Notes: generated by a model from the sequence alone, not told the origin. Counted from the first letter of the stretch, positions 17,783 to 26,562 are shown. The stretch is DNA of 64,000 bases from Paractinoplanes bogorensis (GCF_018829635.1 NZ_JAHKKG010000014.1:124001-188000), one strand, 5' to 3'. Made by a program: numbers and translations.

Positions 17783-17887
17783 GCGCGAGCCTCCGGTTTC
17801 GCCATCCGGCAGTGGGCTGTGGCTTTTTCTCCAGGCGCGGCGGTTGCTTCTGGTAACCAGTCGGCAACCCTAGGTTTGCTGACTTCG

Positions 17888-17916
17888 ATGTAATACTTTG
17901 GAGCCGCGCACGTCAA
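17888..17916 (-). promoter_or_regulatory. Promoter of the inositol operon
   Basis: On the minus strand TTGACG (17916-17911) and TTACAT (17893-17888) are separated by exactly 17 nt, about 100 bp before the iolC start. No other convincing promoter lies upstream, and the genes downstream are nearly contiguous, so this probably drives all eleven genes. Confidence 0.55.
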
Positions 17917-17919
17917 TAC

Positions 17920-17955
17920 TTTGTAACGACAAACTGCGTATGCTTGTCATGACAA
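17920..17955. promoter_or_regulatory. IolR-like operator pair between gntR and iolC
   Basis: TTGTCATGACAA (17944-17955) is a perfect 12-bp palindrome. Its core TGTCATGACA fits the KGWCHTRACA consensus that I recall for Corynebacterium glutamicum IolR. A weaker relative, TTGTAACGACAA (17921-17932), lies 23 bp away centre to centre, about two helical turns, and adjoins the -35 of the inositol promoter. The regulator is most likely the divergent GntR protein. Confidence 0.65.
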
Positions 17956-17978
17956 ACTGCCGGGAGCGAGGGGTCACG

Positions 17979-18743
17979 GTGCCTTCTGATCTGTCCACAC
18001 CGCAGGATCGGGTTCGTCCGGTCGACGTGGACCGGAGCAGTCCGGTGCCGCTGTATTTCCAGGTCGCGACCCGTTTGCAAGAGCTGATCGAGAAGGGTGA
18101 GATCGGCGTCGGCGCCCGCATCGAGAACGAAGTGGATCTCGCCGAGCGCCTCGGCGTCTCCCGCCCGACCACGCGGCGGGCCATCCAATATCTGGTCGAG
18201 CGCGGCATGCTGGTCCGCAAACGCGGCGTCGGCACCCAGGTCGTGCACCCCAAGGTGCGCCGCCCGGTCGAGCTGTCCAGCCTCTACGACGACCTGATCG
18301 CGGGCGACCGCGCCCCGCGCACCGAGGTGCTGCACCTCGAGGTCATGCCGGCCACCGACACCGTCGCGTCCGCCCTCGAGATCGCCCCCGGCACGCTGGT
18401 CACCTGGATCGAACGTCTGCGCTACGCGGGCGCCGAGCCGCTGGCCCTGATGCACAACGCCATCCCGCTCGACGTCCTGCCCCTGACCCGCGACGACCTG
18501 GCCGCCCACGGGCTGTACGAGCTGCTGCGCCGCAACGGCCTGACCCCGCGGATCGCCACGCAGGTGATCGGGGCCCGCTCGGCCAGCGCCGCCGAGGCGA
18601 AAACCCTCGACGAGAAACGCGGCGCCTCACTGCTCACCATGACCCGCACGGCGTGGGACGCGGGTGGGCGGGCCCTCGAATACGGCAGCCATGTCTACCG
18701 GGCGAGCCGCTACAGCTTCGAGATCAACCTCAGCGCGGGCTGA
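17979..18743 (+). CDS. GntR/HutC-family regulator, probable inositol operon repressor
   Basis: A 254-residue regulator. The winged-helix domain covers about residues 18-85 (VPLYFQVATRLQELIEKGEI, AERLGVSRPTTRRAIQYLVE, KRGVGTQVVHPKVRRPVEL). The UTRA effector domain follows (APGTLVTWIERLRYAGAEPL and a C-terminal ALEYGSHVYRASRYSFEI). I chose the GTG at 17979, which has GAGGGG 6 nt upstream; earlier in-frame starts at 17898, 17940 and 17949 would place the operators inside the gene. The divergent layout and the IolR-like palindromes make it the likely controller of the iol operon and of itself. Confidence 0.85.
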   Translation: MPSDLSTPQDRVRPVDVDRSSPVPLYFQVATRLQELIEKGEIGVGARIENEVDLAERLGVSRPTTRRAIQYLVERGMLVRKRGVGTQVVHPKVRRPVELSSLYDDLIAGDRAPRTEVLHLEVMPATDTVASALEIAPGTLVTWIERLRYAGAEPLALMHNAIPLDVLPLTRDDLAAHGLYELLRRNGLTPRIATQVIGARSASAAEAKTLDEKRGASLLTMTRTAWDAGGRALEYGSHVYRASRYSFEINLSAG

Positions 18744-18761
18744 AGCGGGCGTTTGCGGGCC

Positions 18762-21416
18762 TTAGTCGTCGGTTGGTTGCTCGCGCGGGCCGAACAGGGC
18801 ATAGGCCAATGTCCCGGCGGCGGCGAGTCCGGTCATGGTCGCCAGGTGCTGAGCGATCAGATATTGGTGATCCCGGCCGTATGCACCCGCGACGACAAGC
18901 CCGGCGATCACCGAGGCGAGCACGCCCGAGCCGACCGCGACCGTCCACCAGCGCCGCCGCAGACGAACCAGCGTCACCAGGGCAACCGCGGCCGTGATCA
19001 GCAGCGCCAGCCACCCCGCACACCACAGGGCCGTCGCCCAGTTGTGCCCGGTCCGCTGATAACTCGACGCCACATTGCCCAGCCCGACGACGGAGGTCCG
19101 TCCGACGTTGCCGAGCTGCGGCCGGACAAGTCCGAAGACGCTGGTGCTGCCACTCGACAGCTCATCCAGAACGGCAGCCCCGGTCAGCGACACAGCCAGG
19201 GCCACGCCTACCGACACCAGCAGCCCGGGGTGGCGCACGAACCGCCGCACGGCTTGCCCGTTCCAGCCTTGCCGGCCGGGAACTCCGCCACGGGGCTGGA
19301 AGCGGTCGGGGAGATCGTCGCCGCGGGGCCGGGGGCGGTCGGGGAGATTGTCGCCGCGGGGCTGGGGGCGGGCTGGGCCGGACACGGCGAACCACAGCAC
19401 CGGCAGGAGCGTGACCGCCAGCCAGACCAGGAAACTGCCCGGGCCCTCGGTGGCGGCATTGCGGTCGATCCACAGGACGCCGCTCCGGACCAGCCCTTCG
19501 TTACCGGCGGAGTACGGATCGCTGGACACGAGCAGGCCCCGGCCGACAACGAGGGCCAGGACCGCCGACATCCCGGCGACCCACCGCCACTCCCCCACCC
19601 GAGCCGCCGTGACGACACCGATGATCGCCACCACAGGCACGACGGCCAGCACGTTGATGCCGCTGAAGACCTGGACATCTTGCCCGACGATCACCATCTC
19701 GACCGCCTGCACCAGCGCGATCAACCCGACCGCCACCAGAAGCGTGACCAGCGTCGGATGCGCCACCACCGGCCGCGCCCGGCTCGGCTCCCCAGCTCCC
19801 GCCGACGACGACGGCGTCGACAGCTCGACATTTCCACCATGCGGGAGCGGAAGTTCGCTCGACGGCGGGGCTGAAGGAGCCGACGCGAGTTGAGCCCGGG
19901 GTGACTCTCGACGGGGCACGGCTCCCGATGTCCCCGCGGACCCCGGATCCACATCAGCCGCCTGCGCCTGGGCCGGGTCCTGGGCCTGAAGCGGCGGCGC
20001 CTCGGCATGGGCCTGGGTATGAGGTTGCTGCGCCTGGGCCTGGTCCTGGGTGGAGAGAGGGGTCGGCGGCGTGGTGTTCAGGGCTTCTGCGGCGGCGGCG
20101 CGGACGCGGGAACTGTCGTCCTCGGTGTGCAGGCGCAGCAGTTCGGAGGTCGCACGGTCGGCCATGCTCGGGTTCGGGCCGGTCCGCAAGGTGCGCAGCG
20201 CGGCCACCGCCTCCAGCCGCAGGATCACACGCTCGCCGGCCAGGTCGGCCCGCACCGCCTCGGGCAGGGTGGCCGGGCGGACGCTGCGGGCCACGGTCAG
20301 GCTGCCCTCCACGCCGAACGTCCACTTCATCGGGGTCTGGCCGGGGACCCGGTCGCGGACCCGGCGGTAGGTGTAGTCGTACAGTTCGTCGACCGAGATC
20401 TCGCCGTCGCCGTCCAGGTCGGCGGCGCCGGTGGACAGGCCGTCGACCAGGGCCGTGGTGAAGACCGACGTGCCCGCCTCGGCCCGGGTCAGCTCGCCGG
20501 ACTCGAAGGCGTACTCGGTCGCGCTCGACGCGGTCAGCACGATCCGGCCGGTGCCCGTCGGGAACTCGTCGCCGATGTGGACGCTGCGGTCGGCCCGGGC
20601 CTCGACGCCGCGGTTGAAGGCGCCGCTGTAACAGCAGTCGAGCATCAGCACCACGCGCCGGGACTGGGTCTGCGACAGCTGGTCGTGGACGAACGCGGCC
20701 GCGACTCCGGTGGCGCTCAGCGATGTCAGGTCGGTGTCGCGGGCAGCCAGGTAGAGGCGGCCGTTCTGATCCTTCACACCGTGGCACGAGAAGTGCAGCA
20801 GCAACAGGTCGTCGCGGTCGCGGTCGGCGAAGAAGGCCGCCAGGCGCCGCCGGACCGTACGCTCGTCGGCGTCCATCAGCAGGTCGACGTCGAAACCGCC
20901 GATGGCCGGGTCGCCCAGGACCCGTGCGAGTGCGTCCGCGTCGCGGCTCGGGGCGCGCAGCGCGGCCAGGGCCTGATCCTCGTAGTCGGCGTTCGCGATC
21001 ACCAGGGCTCGCCGCACGCCGGCCGCGAGCCGCCCGGGCTGGGCCAGCAGAGCAGTCACGATCGGCGTCACGTCAGCACCGGCGGCCACCTCCAGCTCGA
21101 CCCCGCCCACCGTGACCAGCACCCGGCGCGGTCCGGCGAAGCGGTCCACCCAGCCCCGGATCGCCTCCACCACCCGCGCGACGGATTCCGCCGTCTGGAC
21201 GACGGTGACGATCAGCGCGAACACCCCGAGCAGCTCGATCCCGCGGGTGCCGCCGGGCGCGTCCCCGGTCGCCGCCACATCGACCCGGGTCACCCCGGCG
21301 TCGACCAGCGCGGCGCGCAGCCGCACCGCCGGCACGTCGTCCGGGCCGGTGACGGGCTCGGTGGGACGGTCGGCCGACACGACGATGGAGAACTCGGCGA
21401 CACGGGAGGCTGCCAT
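18762..21416 (-). CDS. EACC1-associated caspase with EF-hand loop and membrane domain
   Basis: An 884-residue protein. Residues 1-113 match the EACC1-type N-terminal module (FSIVVSADRPTEPV; LLGVFALIVTVVQTAESVAR). Residues about 136-375 are a caspase-fold peptidase with His212 in LLLHFSCHGVKDQNGRLYLA and Cys262 in MLDCCYSGAF. Residues 333-344 form a canonical EF-hand loop (DLDGDGEISVDE). A helical HEAT-like stretch, a Gln/Ala/Pro linker (450-550) and about eight membrane helices (554-876) follow, with a three-copy RGD-LPDR-type repeat in one loop. The ATG at 21416 has GAGGTG upstream. EACC1 proteins are predicted conflict or cell-death components; proteolytic targets are unknown. It follows the MazG-like gene on the same strand. 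Confidence 0.85.
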   Translation of the reverse strand: MAASRVAEFSIVVSADRPTEPVTGPDDVPAVRLRAALVDAGVTRVDVAATGDAPGGTRGIELLGVFALIVTVVQTAESVARVVEAIRGWVDRFAGPRRVLVTVGGVELEVAAGADVTPIVTALLAQPGRLAAGVRRALVIANADYEDQALAALRAPSRDADALARVLGDPAIGGFDVDLLMDADERTVRRRLAAFFADRDRDDLLLLHFSCHGVKDQNGRLYLAARDTDLTSLSATGVAAAFVHDQLSQTQSRRVVLMLDCCYSGAFNRGVEARADRSVHIGDEFPTGTGRIVLTASSATEYAFESGELTRAEAGTSVFTTALVDGLSTGAADLDGDGEISVDELYDYTYRRVRDRVPGQTPMKWTFGVEGSLTVARSVRPATLPEAVRADLAGERVILRLEAVAALRTLRTGPNPSMADRATSELLRLHTEDDSSRVRAAAAEALNTTPPTPLSTQDQAQAQQPHTQAHAEAPPLQAQDPAQAQAADVDPGSAGTSGAVPRRESPRAQLASAPSAPPSSELPLPHGGNVELSTPSSSAGAGEPSRARPVVAHPTLVTLLVAVGLIALVQAVEMVIVGQDVQVFSGINVLAVVPVVAIIGVVTAARVGEWRWVAGMSAVLALVVGRGLLVSSDPYSAGNEGLVRSGVLWIDRNAATEGPGSFLVWLAVTLLPVLWFAVSGPARPQPRGDNLPDRPRPRGDDLPDRFQPRGGVPGRQGWNGQAVRRFVRHPGLLVSVGVALAVSLTGAAVLDELSSGSTSVFGLVRPQLGNVGRTSVVGLGNVASSYQRTGHNWATALWCAGWLALLITAAVALVTLVRLRRRWWTVAVGSGVLASVIAGLVVAGAYGRDHQYLIAQHLATMTGLAAAGTLAYALFGPREQPTDD

Positions 21417-21509
21417 GAGCACCTCACCTGCAGACGGAAGGGCGCGTCGGCCCGAGCGTAGGACCAACTACGCCGCTCCGTAACGCCGCCGCCGAATCCC
21501 GACAGGGCG

Positions 21510-21947
21510 CTACCGCTGGACGGGTGGCCAGGTCATGGGCGGAGCGGGCGAGACCGGAGCGGCGACCGTCAGCTCTTCGAACGAATGCGAAGCACCGATA
21601 GCGGGACAGGCTGGGGTGTCTTCCTCGTCGGACGAAGGGAACCGCGCCCGCACCTTGGTCGCGCACGCGGTCAGCGCGTCGTGCGGGCTCAGGTCGAGGC
21701 TGGCGATCGCCACCAGCGCCGTGAACGCCACATCGGCCAGTTCGGCCGCCACCTGCTCGCGGGTGTGGGTCACGCCCTTGCGCGGGTTCTGGCCCAGGCA
21801 ACCGATCCACGCCTGGGCCGCCTCCCCCGCCTCCTCGCTGACCTTGAGGATGCGGCAGGTCACCTCGAGCGGCAGCGTCCCGTTCGCGAGATCGAGCCAT
21901 TGTCGCGCCGCGTCGACCGCCGGCCAGATCGGATCGCCCTCACCCAC
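21510..21947 (-). CDS. MazG-like nucleotide pyrophosphohydrolase
   Basis: A 145-residue all-alpha NTP pyrophosphohydrolase. PIWPAVDAARQWLDLANGTL precedes VSEEAGEAAQAWIGCLGQNP, the EExxE metal-binding helix, and VAAELADVAFTALVAIASLD supplies the second ExxD motif. The GTG at 21947 fits the beginning of the domain; the open frame continues upstream without coding character. Family members hydrolyse non-canonical or excess NTPs. It lies 93 bp upstream of the caspase gene on the same strand with a small inverted repeat between (GCGTAG/CTACGC, 21456-21473), so they may or may not share a transcript. Confidence 0.82.
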   Translation of the reverse strand: MGEGDPIWPAVDAARQWLDLANGTLPLEVTCRILKVSEEAGEAAQAWIGCLGQNPRKGVTHTREQVAAELADVAFTALVAIASLDLSPHDALTACATKVRARFPSSDEEDTPACPAIGASHSFEELTVAAPVSPAPPMTWPPVQR

Positions 21948-22002
21948 GCCGCCACGATAATGGCTCGGCGGCGCGGGTGCGGGCCACGATCGGGGGAAAC
22001 GG

Positions 22003-22443
22003 TCAGATCCAGTAGAGCTTCCCGCCCCAGCTGTACTGACAGTTGATGCAGGAGGTTTCCTGGACGTCGAACTCGTACGACCACGTCGACGTGTTCCAGG
22101 CCGGGTTGTCCGGGTCGAGCGACTGGCTGTGGATGTAGGTCCGATACCGGGTGCCCTGCAGGCACTCGGTCCAGGTGTAGTTGCCGGCACCCAGGAAGAG
22201 CGACCCGCTGTACCGCGAGTGGTAGTCGACGCTGACGCCGTCGATCTGCAGGTGCCGGGCGTAGTTGTGCGCGGCCAGGTAGATCCGCGAGGAGAAGCAC
22301 GAACGGTTGCCTTCGTTCGGCGTGTCACTCAGCCGATAGGTACGCAGGTTGTACGCGGGATCCCCGGGCGCGGCCGAGGCCGGCGCGGCGAGCCCCACAG
22401 TGGACAGGAAGATCGCGGCGGCGATCACAGCTATACGTCGCAT
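22003..22443 (-). CDS. Small secreted protein of unknown function
   Basis: A 146-residue protein starting MRRIAVIAAAIFLSTVGLAA with a Sec signal peptide ending at about APASAAP. The mature part of about 115 residues is rich in Tyr, Ser and Asn and has four Cys (NRSCFSSR, WTECLQG, TSCINCQYSW), suitable for two disulfides. No enzyme motif is seen. I chose the ATG at 22443 because it begins the signal peptide; an in-frame start at 22467 adds MQGRETPP without benefit. It lies 55 bp upstream of the MazG-like gene on the same strand and diverges from the receptor kinase. Confidence 0.75.
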   Translation of the reverse strand: MRRIAVIAAAIFLSTVGLAAPASAAPGDPAYNLRTYRLSDTPNEGNRSCFSSRIYLAAHNYARHLQIDGVSVDYHSRYSGSLFLGAGNYTWTECLQGTRYRTYIHSQSLDPDNPAWNTSTWSYEFDVQETSCINCQYSWGGKLYWI

Positions 22444-22641
22444 GGGCGGAGTCTCCCGACCCTGCATTGTGGAATTCCTGTGGTGAGCGCTGGAGAGTCG
22501 AACGAGTCACCGAGCGTGTGGTGACGGGTTCGGGGCGTGACTGACCGTGTATGAGAGATCGGGCGTCCCACCGTTGCCCGAACCGGGATCGATACGGACG
22601 ATCGTCACGCCCCGCCTCCGATCGGAAGGATTCGACGTCAC

Positions 22642-24393
22642 GTGCAGTCATTCCCCTCAATGACCGACGGCACGGCCGGACACGTGCCCGGCGAGGCGGC
22701 CACCGCCGACCTCAGCGGCCGCTGCGTCGGCAACTCCTATGTGCTGGTCTGCCCGGTCGGGCACGGCGCCACCGGCACGGTGTGGCGCGGCATCGACCGT
22801 TCGTCCGGCGCCGACGTGGCGGTCAAGCTGTTGCACGAAGGGTTGCTGCGGCAGCCGAAGCTGGTCATCCGTTTCGTGCAGGAGCGGACGATCCTGATGA
22901 TGATGCGGCACGAGAACATCGTCGGGGTGCGTGACCTGTTCAGTGTCGGCGGCTCGCTCGCCCTGGTCATGGACTATGTGGCCGGCGGCAGCCTGCGCAA
23001 CCATCTGCGCGCCGAGGGCACCCTCGCCCCGTCGGCCGCCGCCGATCTGCTGGCTCAGGTCGCCGCCGCGCTCACCCAGGCCCACGAGCTGGGCGTCGTG
23101 CACCGCGACGTCAAGCCCGACAACATCCTGTTGCACCAGGATCAGGACCGGTTGGCCGTACGCCTCACCGACTTCGGTATCGCCCGGGTCCTCGACACCG
23201 CGGGTCTCACCACCCCGAACGCCGTCGTCGGCACGCCGCACTACATGGCGCCCGAGGCGATCCAGGGCGAGGCCGTCCCCGCGTCCGACGTCTATGCGGT
23301 CGGCATCGTCCTGTTCGAGCTGGTCACCGGCCTTCCCCCGTACGCCGGGGAGCCCCTCGCCGTCCTCCGGGGCCATCTCGACGAGACCCCCGACCCGCCC
23401 GACGGCCTGCCGCACCCGGTGTGGGAACTGATCACCTGGTGCCTGGCCAAGGATCCCGAGCGCCGTCCGACCGCGGCCGAGCTGGGCGCCGCCCTGCGCG
23501 AGCTGTCCCGGGTGACGGCCGGAGTGCCCGCCCTTCCACCGGTGGAGCCGGAGGACGACGACACAACCCTTCCCGCCGTACGCGTCGTCGCCCACCCCTC
23601 CGTACGCAAGGTGTCGTCGCGCAAGCGGCCCCGCAACGGTCCCCGCTCGTGGATGTGGCGGCGCCCGTGGGCGATGGTCGCGCTGATGGCCGGCGCGGTC
23701 GCCGTGTCCGGGGTGGGCGGCTTCAACGCGTGGCAGCTGCTGCGGACGGGCGGCGGCGGTGAACCGGCCGTGGCCGCCCCGCCCGCGACCGTGCTGTCCA
23801 GCGGTCCGGGCCAGGGACGGGCGAGCAGCGCCGCCGGCGGTAGCGGTGGTGTCCTGCCCGCGATGAAGGCCCTGCCCCCGAGTCTTCCGCCGATGGCCGC
23901 CGGTCCGGTGCCGACCGGCACTCCCCCGGCGGCGGCGACGACCCGGCCGCCGGACGCGCCGACCGGCGGCGACGTGGGCGTGGGCGTGGGCGTCACGGCC
24001 GGTCCGGGCGGCGCCGGCGGCAAGGTCGAGGCGACGTTCGGTCCGTGGCGCTGCGGCGACGAGTACGACTGGGATCTCGGCCACCCCGTACTGGCCCGCC
24101 CGTGTCATTCCGTCGGCGGCGACGTGAAGGTGCTGGGCACCATCGAGGCGATGCCCGGCGTGCAGGCCGACGTCTCGCTGACGTTGCGGGACGCGTCGAG
24201 CGACGATGTGCTGGCCGGCCCGTACACCTGCAAGGGTCTGATGTTCACCGACTTCGCGCTGAAGCACACGTGCGGCCCGGTCGACCTGCGTCCGCCGGCG
24301 GGTCATCGGCTCGTGCTCGTGCAGACGTGGGAGTACACGTCACGCCCGCTGCTCCCGGGCGGCACGGCGCGGGGCCCCGAGTTCGACTGGTAG
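22642..24393 (+). CDS. Receptor-type Ser/Thr protein kinase (PknB-like)
   Basis: A 583-residue Hanks-type kinase. Positions counted from the GTG at 22642: Gly loop GHGATGTVW (40-48), catalytic Lys62 (DVAVKLL), HRDVKPDN (Asp156), TDFGIAR (Asp177), GTPHYMAPE. A basic Pro-rich juxtamembrane region is followed by one membrane helix (WAMVALMAGAVAVSGVGGF, about 345-365), a Ser/Gly/Pro linker and an extracellular domain with Cys residues (FGPWRCGDEYDWDLG; YTCKGLMFTDFALKHTCGPV). The sensor domain has no PASTA repeats. GGAAGGA precedes the GTG by 11 nt; an ATG six codons on lacks one. A strong hairpin follows the stop. Confidence 0.9.
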   Translation: MQSFPSMTDGTAGHVPGEAATADLSGRCVGNSYVLVCPVGHGATGTVWRGIDRSSGADVAVKLLHEGLLRQPKLVIRFVQERTILMMMRHENIVGVRDLFSVGGSLALVMDYVAGGSLRNHLRAEGTLAPSAAADLLAQVAAALTQAHELGVVHRDVKPDNILLHQDQDRLAVRLTDFGIARVLDTAGLTTPNAVVGTPHYMAPEAIQGEAVPASDVYAVGIVLFELVTGLPPYAGEPLAVLRGHLDETPDPPDGLPHPVWELITWCLAKDPERRPTAAELGAALRELSRVTAGVPALPPVEPEDDDTTLPAVRVVAHPSVRKVSSRKRPRNGPRSWMWRRPWAMVALMAGAVAVSGVGGFNAWQLLRTGGGGEPAVAAPPATVLSSGPGQGRASSAAGGSGGVLPAMKALPPSLPPMAAGPVPTGTPPAAATTRPPDAPTGGDVGVGVGVTAGPGGAGGKVEATFGPWRCGDEYDWDLGHPVLARPCHSVGGDVKVLGTIEAMPGVQADVSLTLRDASSDDVLAGPYTCKGLMFTDFALKHTCGPVDLRPPAGHRLVLVQTWEYTSRPLLPGGTARGPEFDW

Positions 24394-24437
24394 GCGAAAG
24401 GGGGCGCGGCCGGACGGTGGCCACGCCCCCTTTCGCC
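24393..24437. terminator. Strong bidirectional hairpin terminator
   Basis: GGCGAAAGGGGGCG (24393-24406) is fully complementary to CGCCCCCTTTCGCC (24424-24437), a 14-bp perfect stem with a 17-nt loop. It begins on the last base of the kinase stop and lies 8 bp before the end of the convergent GNAT gene, so it probably ends both transcripts. Confidence 0.85.
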
Positions 24438-24445
24438 GGAGTACG

Positions 24446-25051
24446 TCAGACCGCGCGCCACATCCGGTAGAACGGCGTGCCGTCGGGCAGCAGCATCTCG
24501 AACGGGTCCATGTCGGCGTACCCGTGCCGGTGATAGAGGCGCACGTTGTCGGCGTTGGTCGCCTCGAGGTAGGCCGGTACGCCGGCCTTGGCCAGCTCGT
24601 CCTGGGTGTGGGTCATCAGCTTGCTGCCGAGACCGTGCTCCTGGTGGTCGGGGTGAACGGCCAGGAACGCCAGGTGCCAGTGCGCGTCGTGCGGGTGGTG
24701 CTTCTCGAAGAGCTGGTCGAGCGCGACGAACCGGTCGATGTGCGGGCCGGCCAGCTCACGCAGGCGCTCGTCGTAGTTCTCCGGGTCGGGCGATTCCTTC
24801 GTGTAGTCGAACCACACCGCGGTCGCGGCCAGGCCGCCGCCGTCCGGGAGATCGATCACATCGACCTTGCCGTACTTCTGCGCGTGCTCGGTCAGCAGCG
24901 TGAAGAAGTCGGCCATCACCTTCAGCCGTTCGTCGAGCGGCGGCACCAGGTGGGCGTTCTGCTCGAGGTTGAAGAAGGAGAAGCTGATCAGGTGTCCGGC
25001 GGCGGGGATCTCCTCGTCGCGGGCGGGACGGATCTGGGGGTAGGTCGTCAC
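24446..25051 (-). CDS. GNAT-family N-acetyltransferase
   Basis: A 201-residue acetyltransferase. The acetyl-CoA-binding signature is LAVHPDHQEHGLGSKLMTHT, followed by PAYLEATNADNVRLYHRHGY, the typical GNAT beta-5/alpha-4 region. The N-terminal part (ARDEEIPAAGHLISFSFFNL) contributes the substrate pocket; the substrate is unknown. The ATG at 25051 overlaps the stop of the amino-acid permease gene by 4 bp, so the two are translationally coupled. Modification of an amine related to the permease substrate is possible but only inferred. Confidence 0.86.
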   Translation of the reverse strand: MTTYPQIRPARDEEIPAAGHLISFSFFNLEQNAHLVPPLDERLKVMADFFTLLTEHAQKYGKVDVIDLPDGGGLAATAVWFDYTKESPDPENYDERLRELAGPHIDRFVALDQLFEKHHPHDAHWHLAFLAVHPDHQEHGLGSKLMTHTQDELAKAGVPAYLEATNADNVRLYHRHGYADMDPFEMLLPDGTPFYRMWRAV

Positions 25052-26562
25052 GCGTGGTCCTTCTGGTCGGTGGAGGCCAGAGCGGCCGAGAAGCCGCCCG
25101 TCGAGGAGGCGCTGCGGGCGCCGAGACCGATGCCGGCGTACACCTGCGGGCGGCTGTTGCGCAGGATCAGCGCCCAGGCGACGCCCGCGACCAGCAGCAC
25201 GCCGAAGGCCAGCGGCACGACCCAGGTCGGCTTGCTGCCCTCCTCGACGCCGAACAGCGTGGCGATGTTGCTCAGGGCCAGGTACGACATGATCAGCAGG
25301 AGGATCGTGCCGAGGACGGGCGCGCCGAGCCGGTGCCAGAAGTCCTCGCCCTCGGGGTGCTTGACGAAGTAGCCGATGACCGCGATCGAGGTCAGCGTGA
25401 TCAGCAGGAGCACGCCGATGCCGCCGCCGCTGCCGCCCCAGAAGAACAGGTTGACCAGCGGGTCCCAGCCGGCGACGGCGTAGACGACGATGACCGTGAG
25501 GCCGAGCGCGCTCTGGATCAGCGAGCCGTTCTTGGGGGCACCGGTGCCGGGCACCGTGCGGCCGAACGCGCGGGGCAGCACGCCCTCGCGGCCGAGCGAG
25601 AACATGTAGCGGGCGATGATGTTGTGGAACGAGATCATCGCGGCGATCAGCGAGGTCAGGAACAGCGCGTAGCCGAGGTCGACGGCGCGTCCGCCGAGCT
25701 GGTCGGAGGCGACGTTGAAGAACAGGTCGGGGCCCTCGTTGCCGGCTCGTCCGACGACGTCGTCACCGGCGCCCGAGATCATCGCCCAGGCCGCGAAGCC
25801 GTAGAGCACGGCGATCAGCGAGATGGCGATGTAGGTGGCGCGGGGCACCGTACGGCGCGGGTCGCGCGACTCCTCGCTGAAGACGACCGACTGCTCGAAG
25901 CCGACGAAGCCGGTGATGGCCATGGCCAGCAGCGCGCCCGACCCGGCGCCGGCCAGGCTGGTCACGTCGACCGGGGCCGACGAGGCCTGGAAGTTGGGCG
26001 AGAACATGTCGGCGATGCTGAACACGACGACCACGATGATCTCGGCGACCAGCAGGGTGGCCAGCACCTTGCCGTTGACGGCGACGTCCCGGACACCGAG
26101 GACGGCGGTCAGCGCCCACACGATGAGCGCGAGGATCCACCACGAGATGGTCAGGCCGAACCACTTCTCGAACAGCGGGGACGCGATGGCGCCGAAGCCG
26201 CCGTACGCGGCGATCTGGAACATGTTGTAGGCCAGCAGTGCCACCCAGGAGGCGCCCACGCCGAGCGGCCGGCCGAGACCCTGCGAGATGTACGCGTAGA
26301 AGGCGCCCGCGTTGGCGATGTGCCGGGCCATGGCCACATAGCCGACGGCGAAGATGGCGAGCACCACGGCGACCGCCACGAAGGCGATGGAGATGCTGGT
26401 CAGCCCCGTGACGGCGAGGCCCGTCGGCACGACGCCGGCGACGACGGTGAGCGGCGCGGCGGCCGACATGACGAAGAAGACCACCGCGGCGACGCCGAGG
26501 CGGTCGCGGGCCAGAGCGGTCGAGAGCTGGCTCCGGGGCGGTGATGTTTGGGTGGCGGACAC
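25048..26562 (-). CDS. APC-family amino acid permease
   Basis: A 504-residue membrane transporter with about 12 helices, starting MSATQTSPPRSQLSTALARD. GVAAVVFFVMSAAAPLTVVA is the first helix; later landmarks are HIANAGAFYAYISQGLGRPL, the conserved ITGFVGFEQSVVFSEESRDP (helix 6) and SFHNIIARYMFSLGREGVLP. The GTG at 26562 has GGAG 6 nt upstream; the open frame continuing to 27186 overlaps the GPP34 gene and is rejected. It lies 44 bp downstream of the GPP34 gene and overlaps GNAT by 4 bp. The exact substrate is unknown. Confidence 0.9.
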   Translation of the reverse strand: MSATQTSPPRSQLSTALARDRLGVAAVVFFVMSAAAPLTVVAGVVPTGLAVTGLTSISIAFVAVAVVLAIFAVGYVAMARHIANAGAFYAYISQGLGRPLGVGASWVALLAYNMFQIAAYGGFGAIASPLFEKWFGLTISWWILALIVWALTAVLGVRDVAVNGKVLATLLVAEIIVVVVFSIADMFSPNFQASSAPVDVTSLAGAGSGALLAMAITGFVGFEQSVVFSEESRDPRRTVPRATYIAISLIAVLYGFAAWAMISGAGDDVVGRAGNEGPDLFFNVASDQLGGRAVDLGYALFLTSLIAAMISFHNIIARYMFSLGREGVLPRAFGRTVPGTGAPKNGSLIQSALGLTVIVVYAVAGWDPLVNLFFWGGSGGGIGVLLLITLTSIAVIGYFVKHPEGEDFWHRLGAPVLGTILLLIMSYLALSNIATLFGVEEGSKPTWVVPLAFGVLLVAGVAWALILRNSRPQVYAGIGLGARSASSTGGFSAALASTDQKDHA

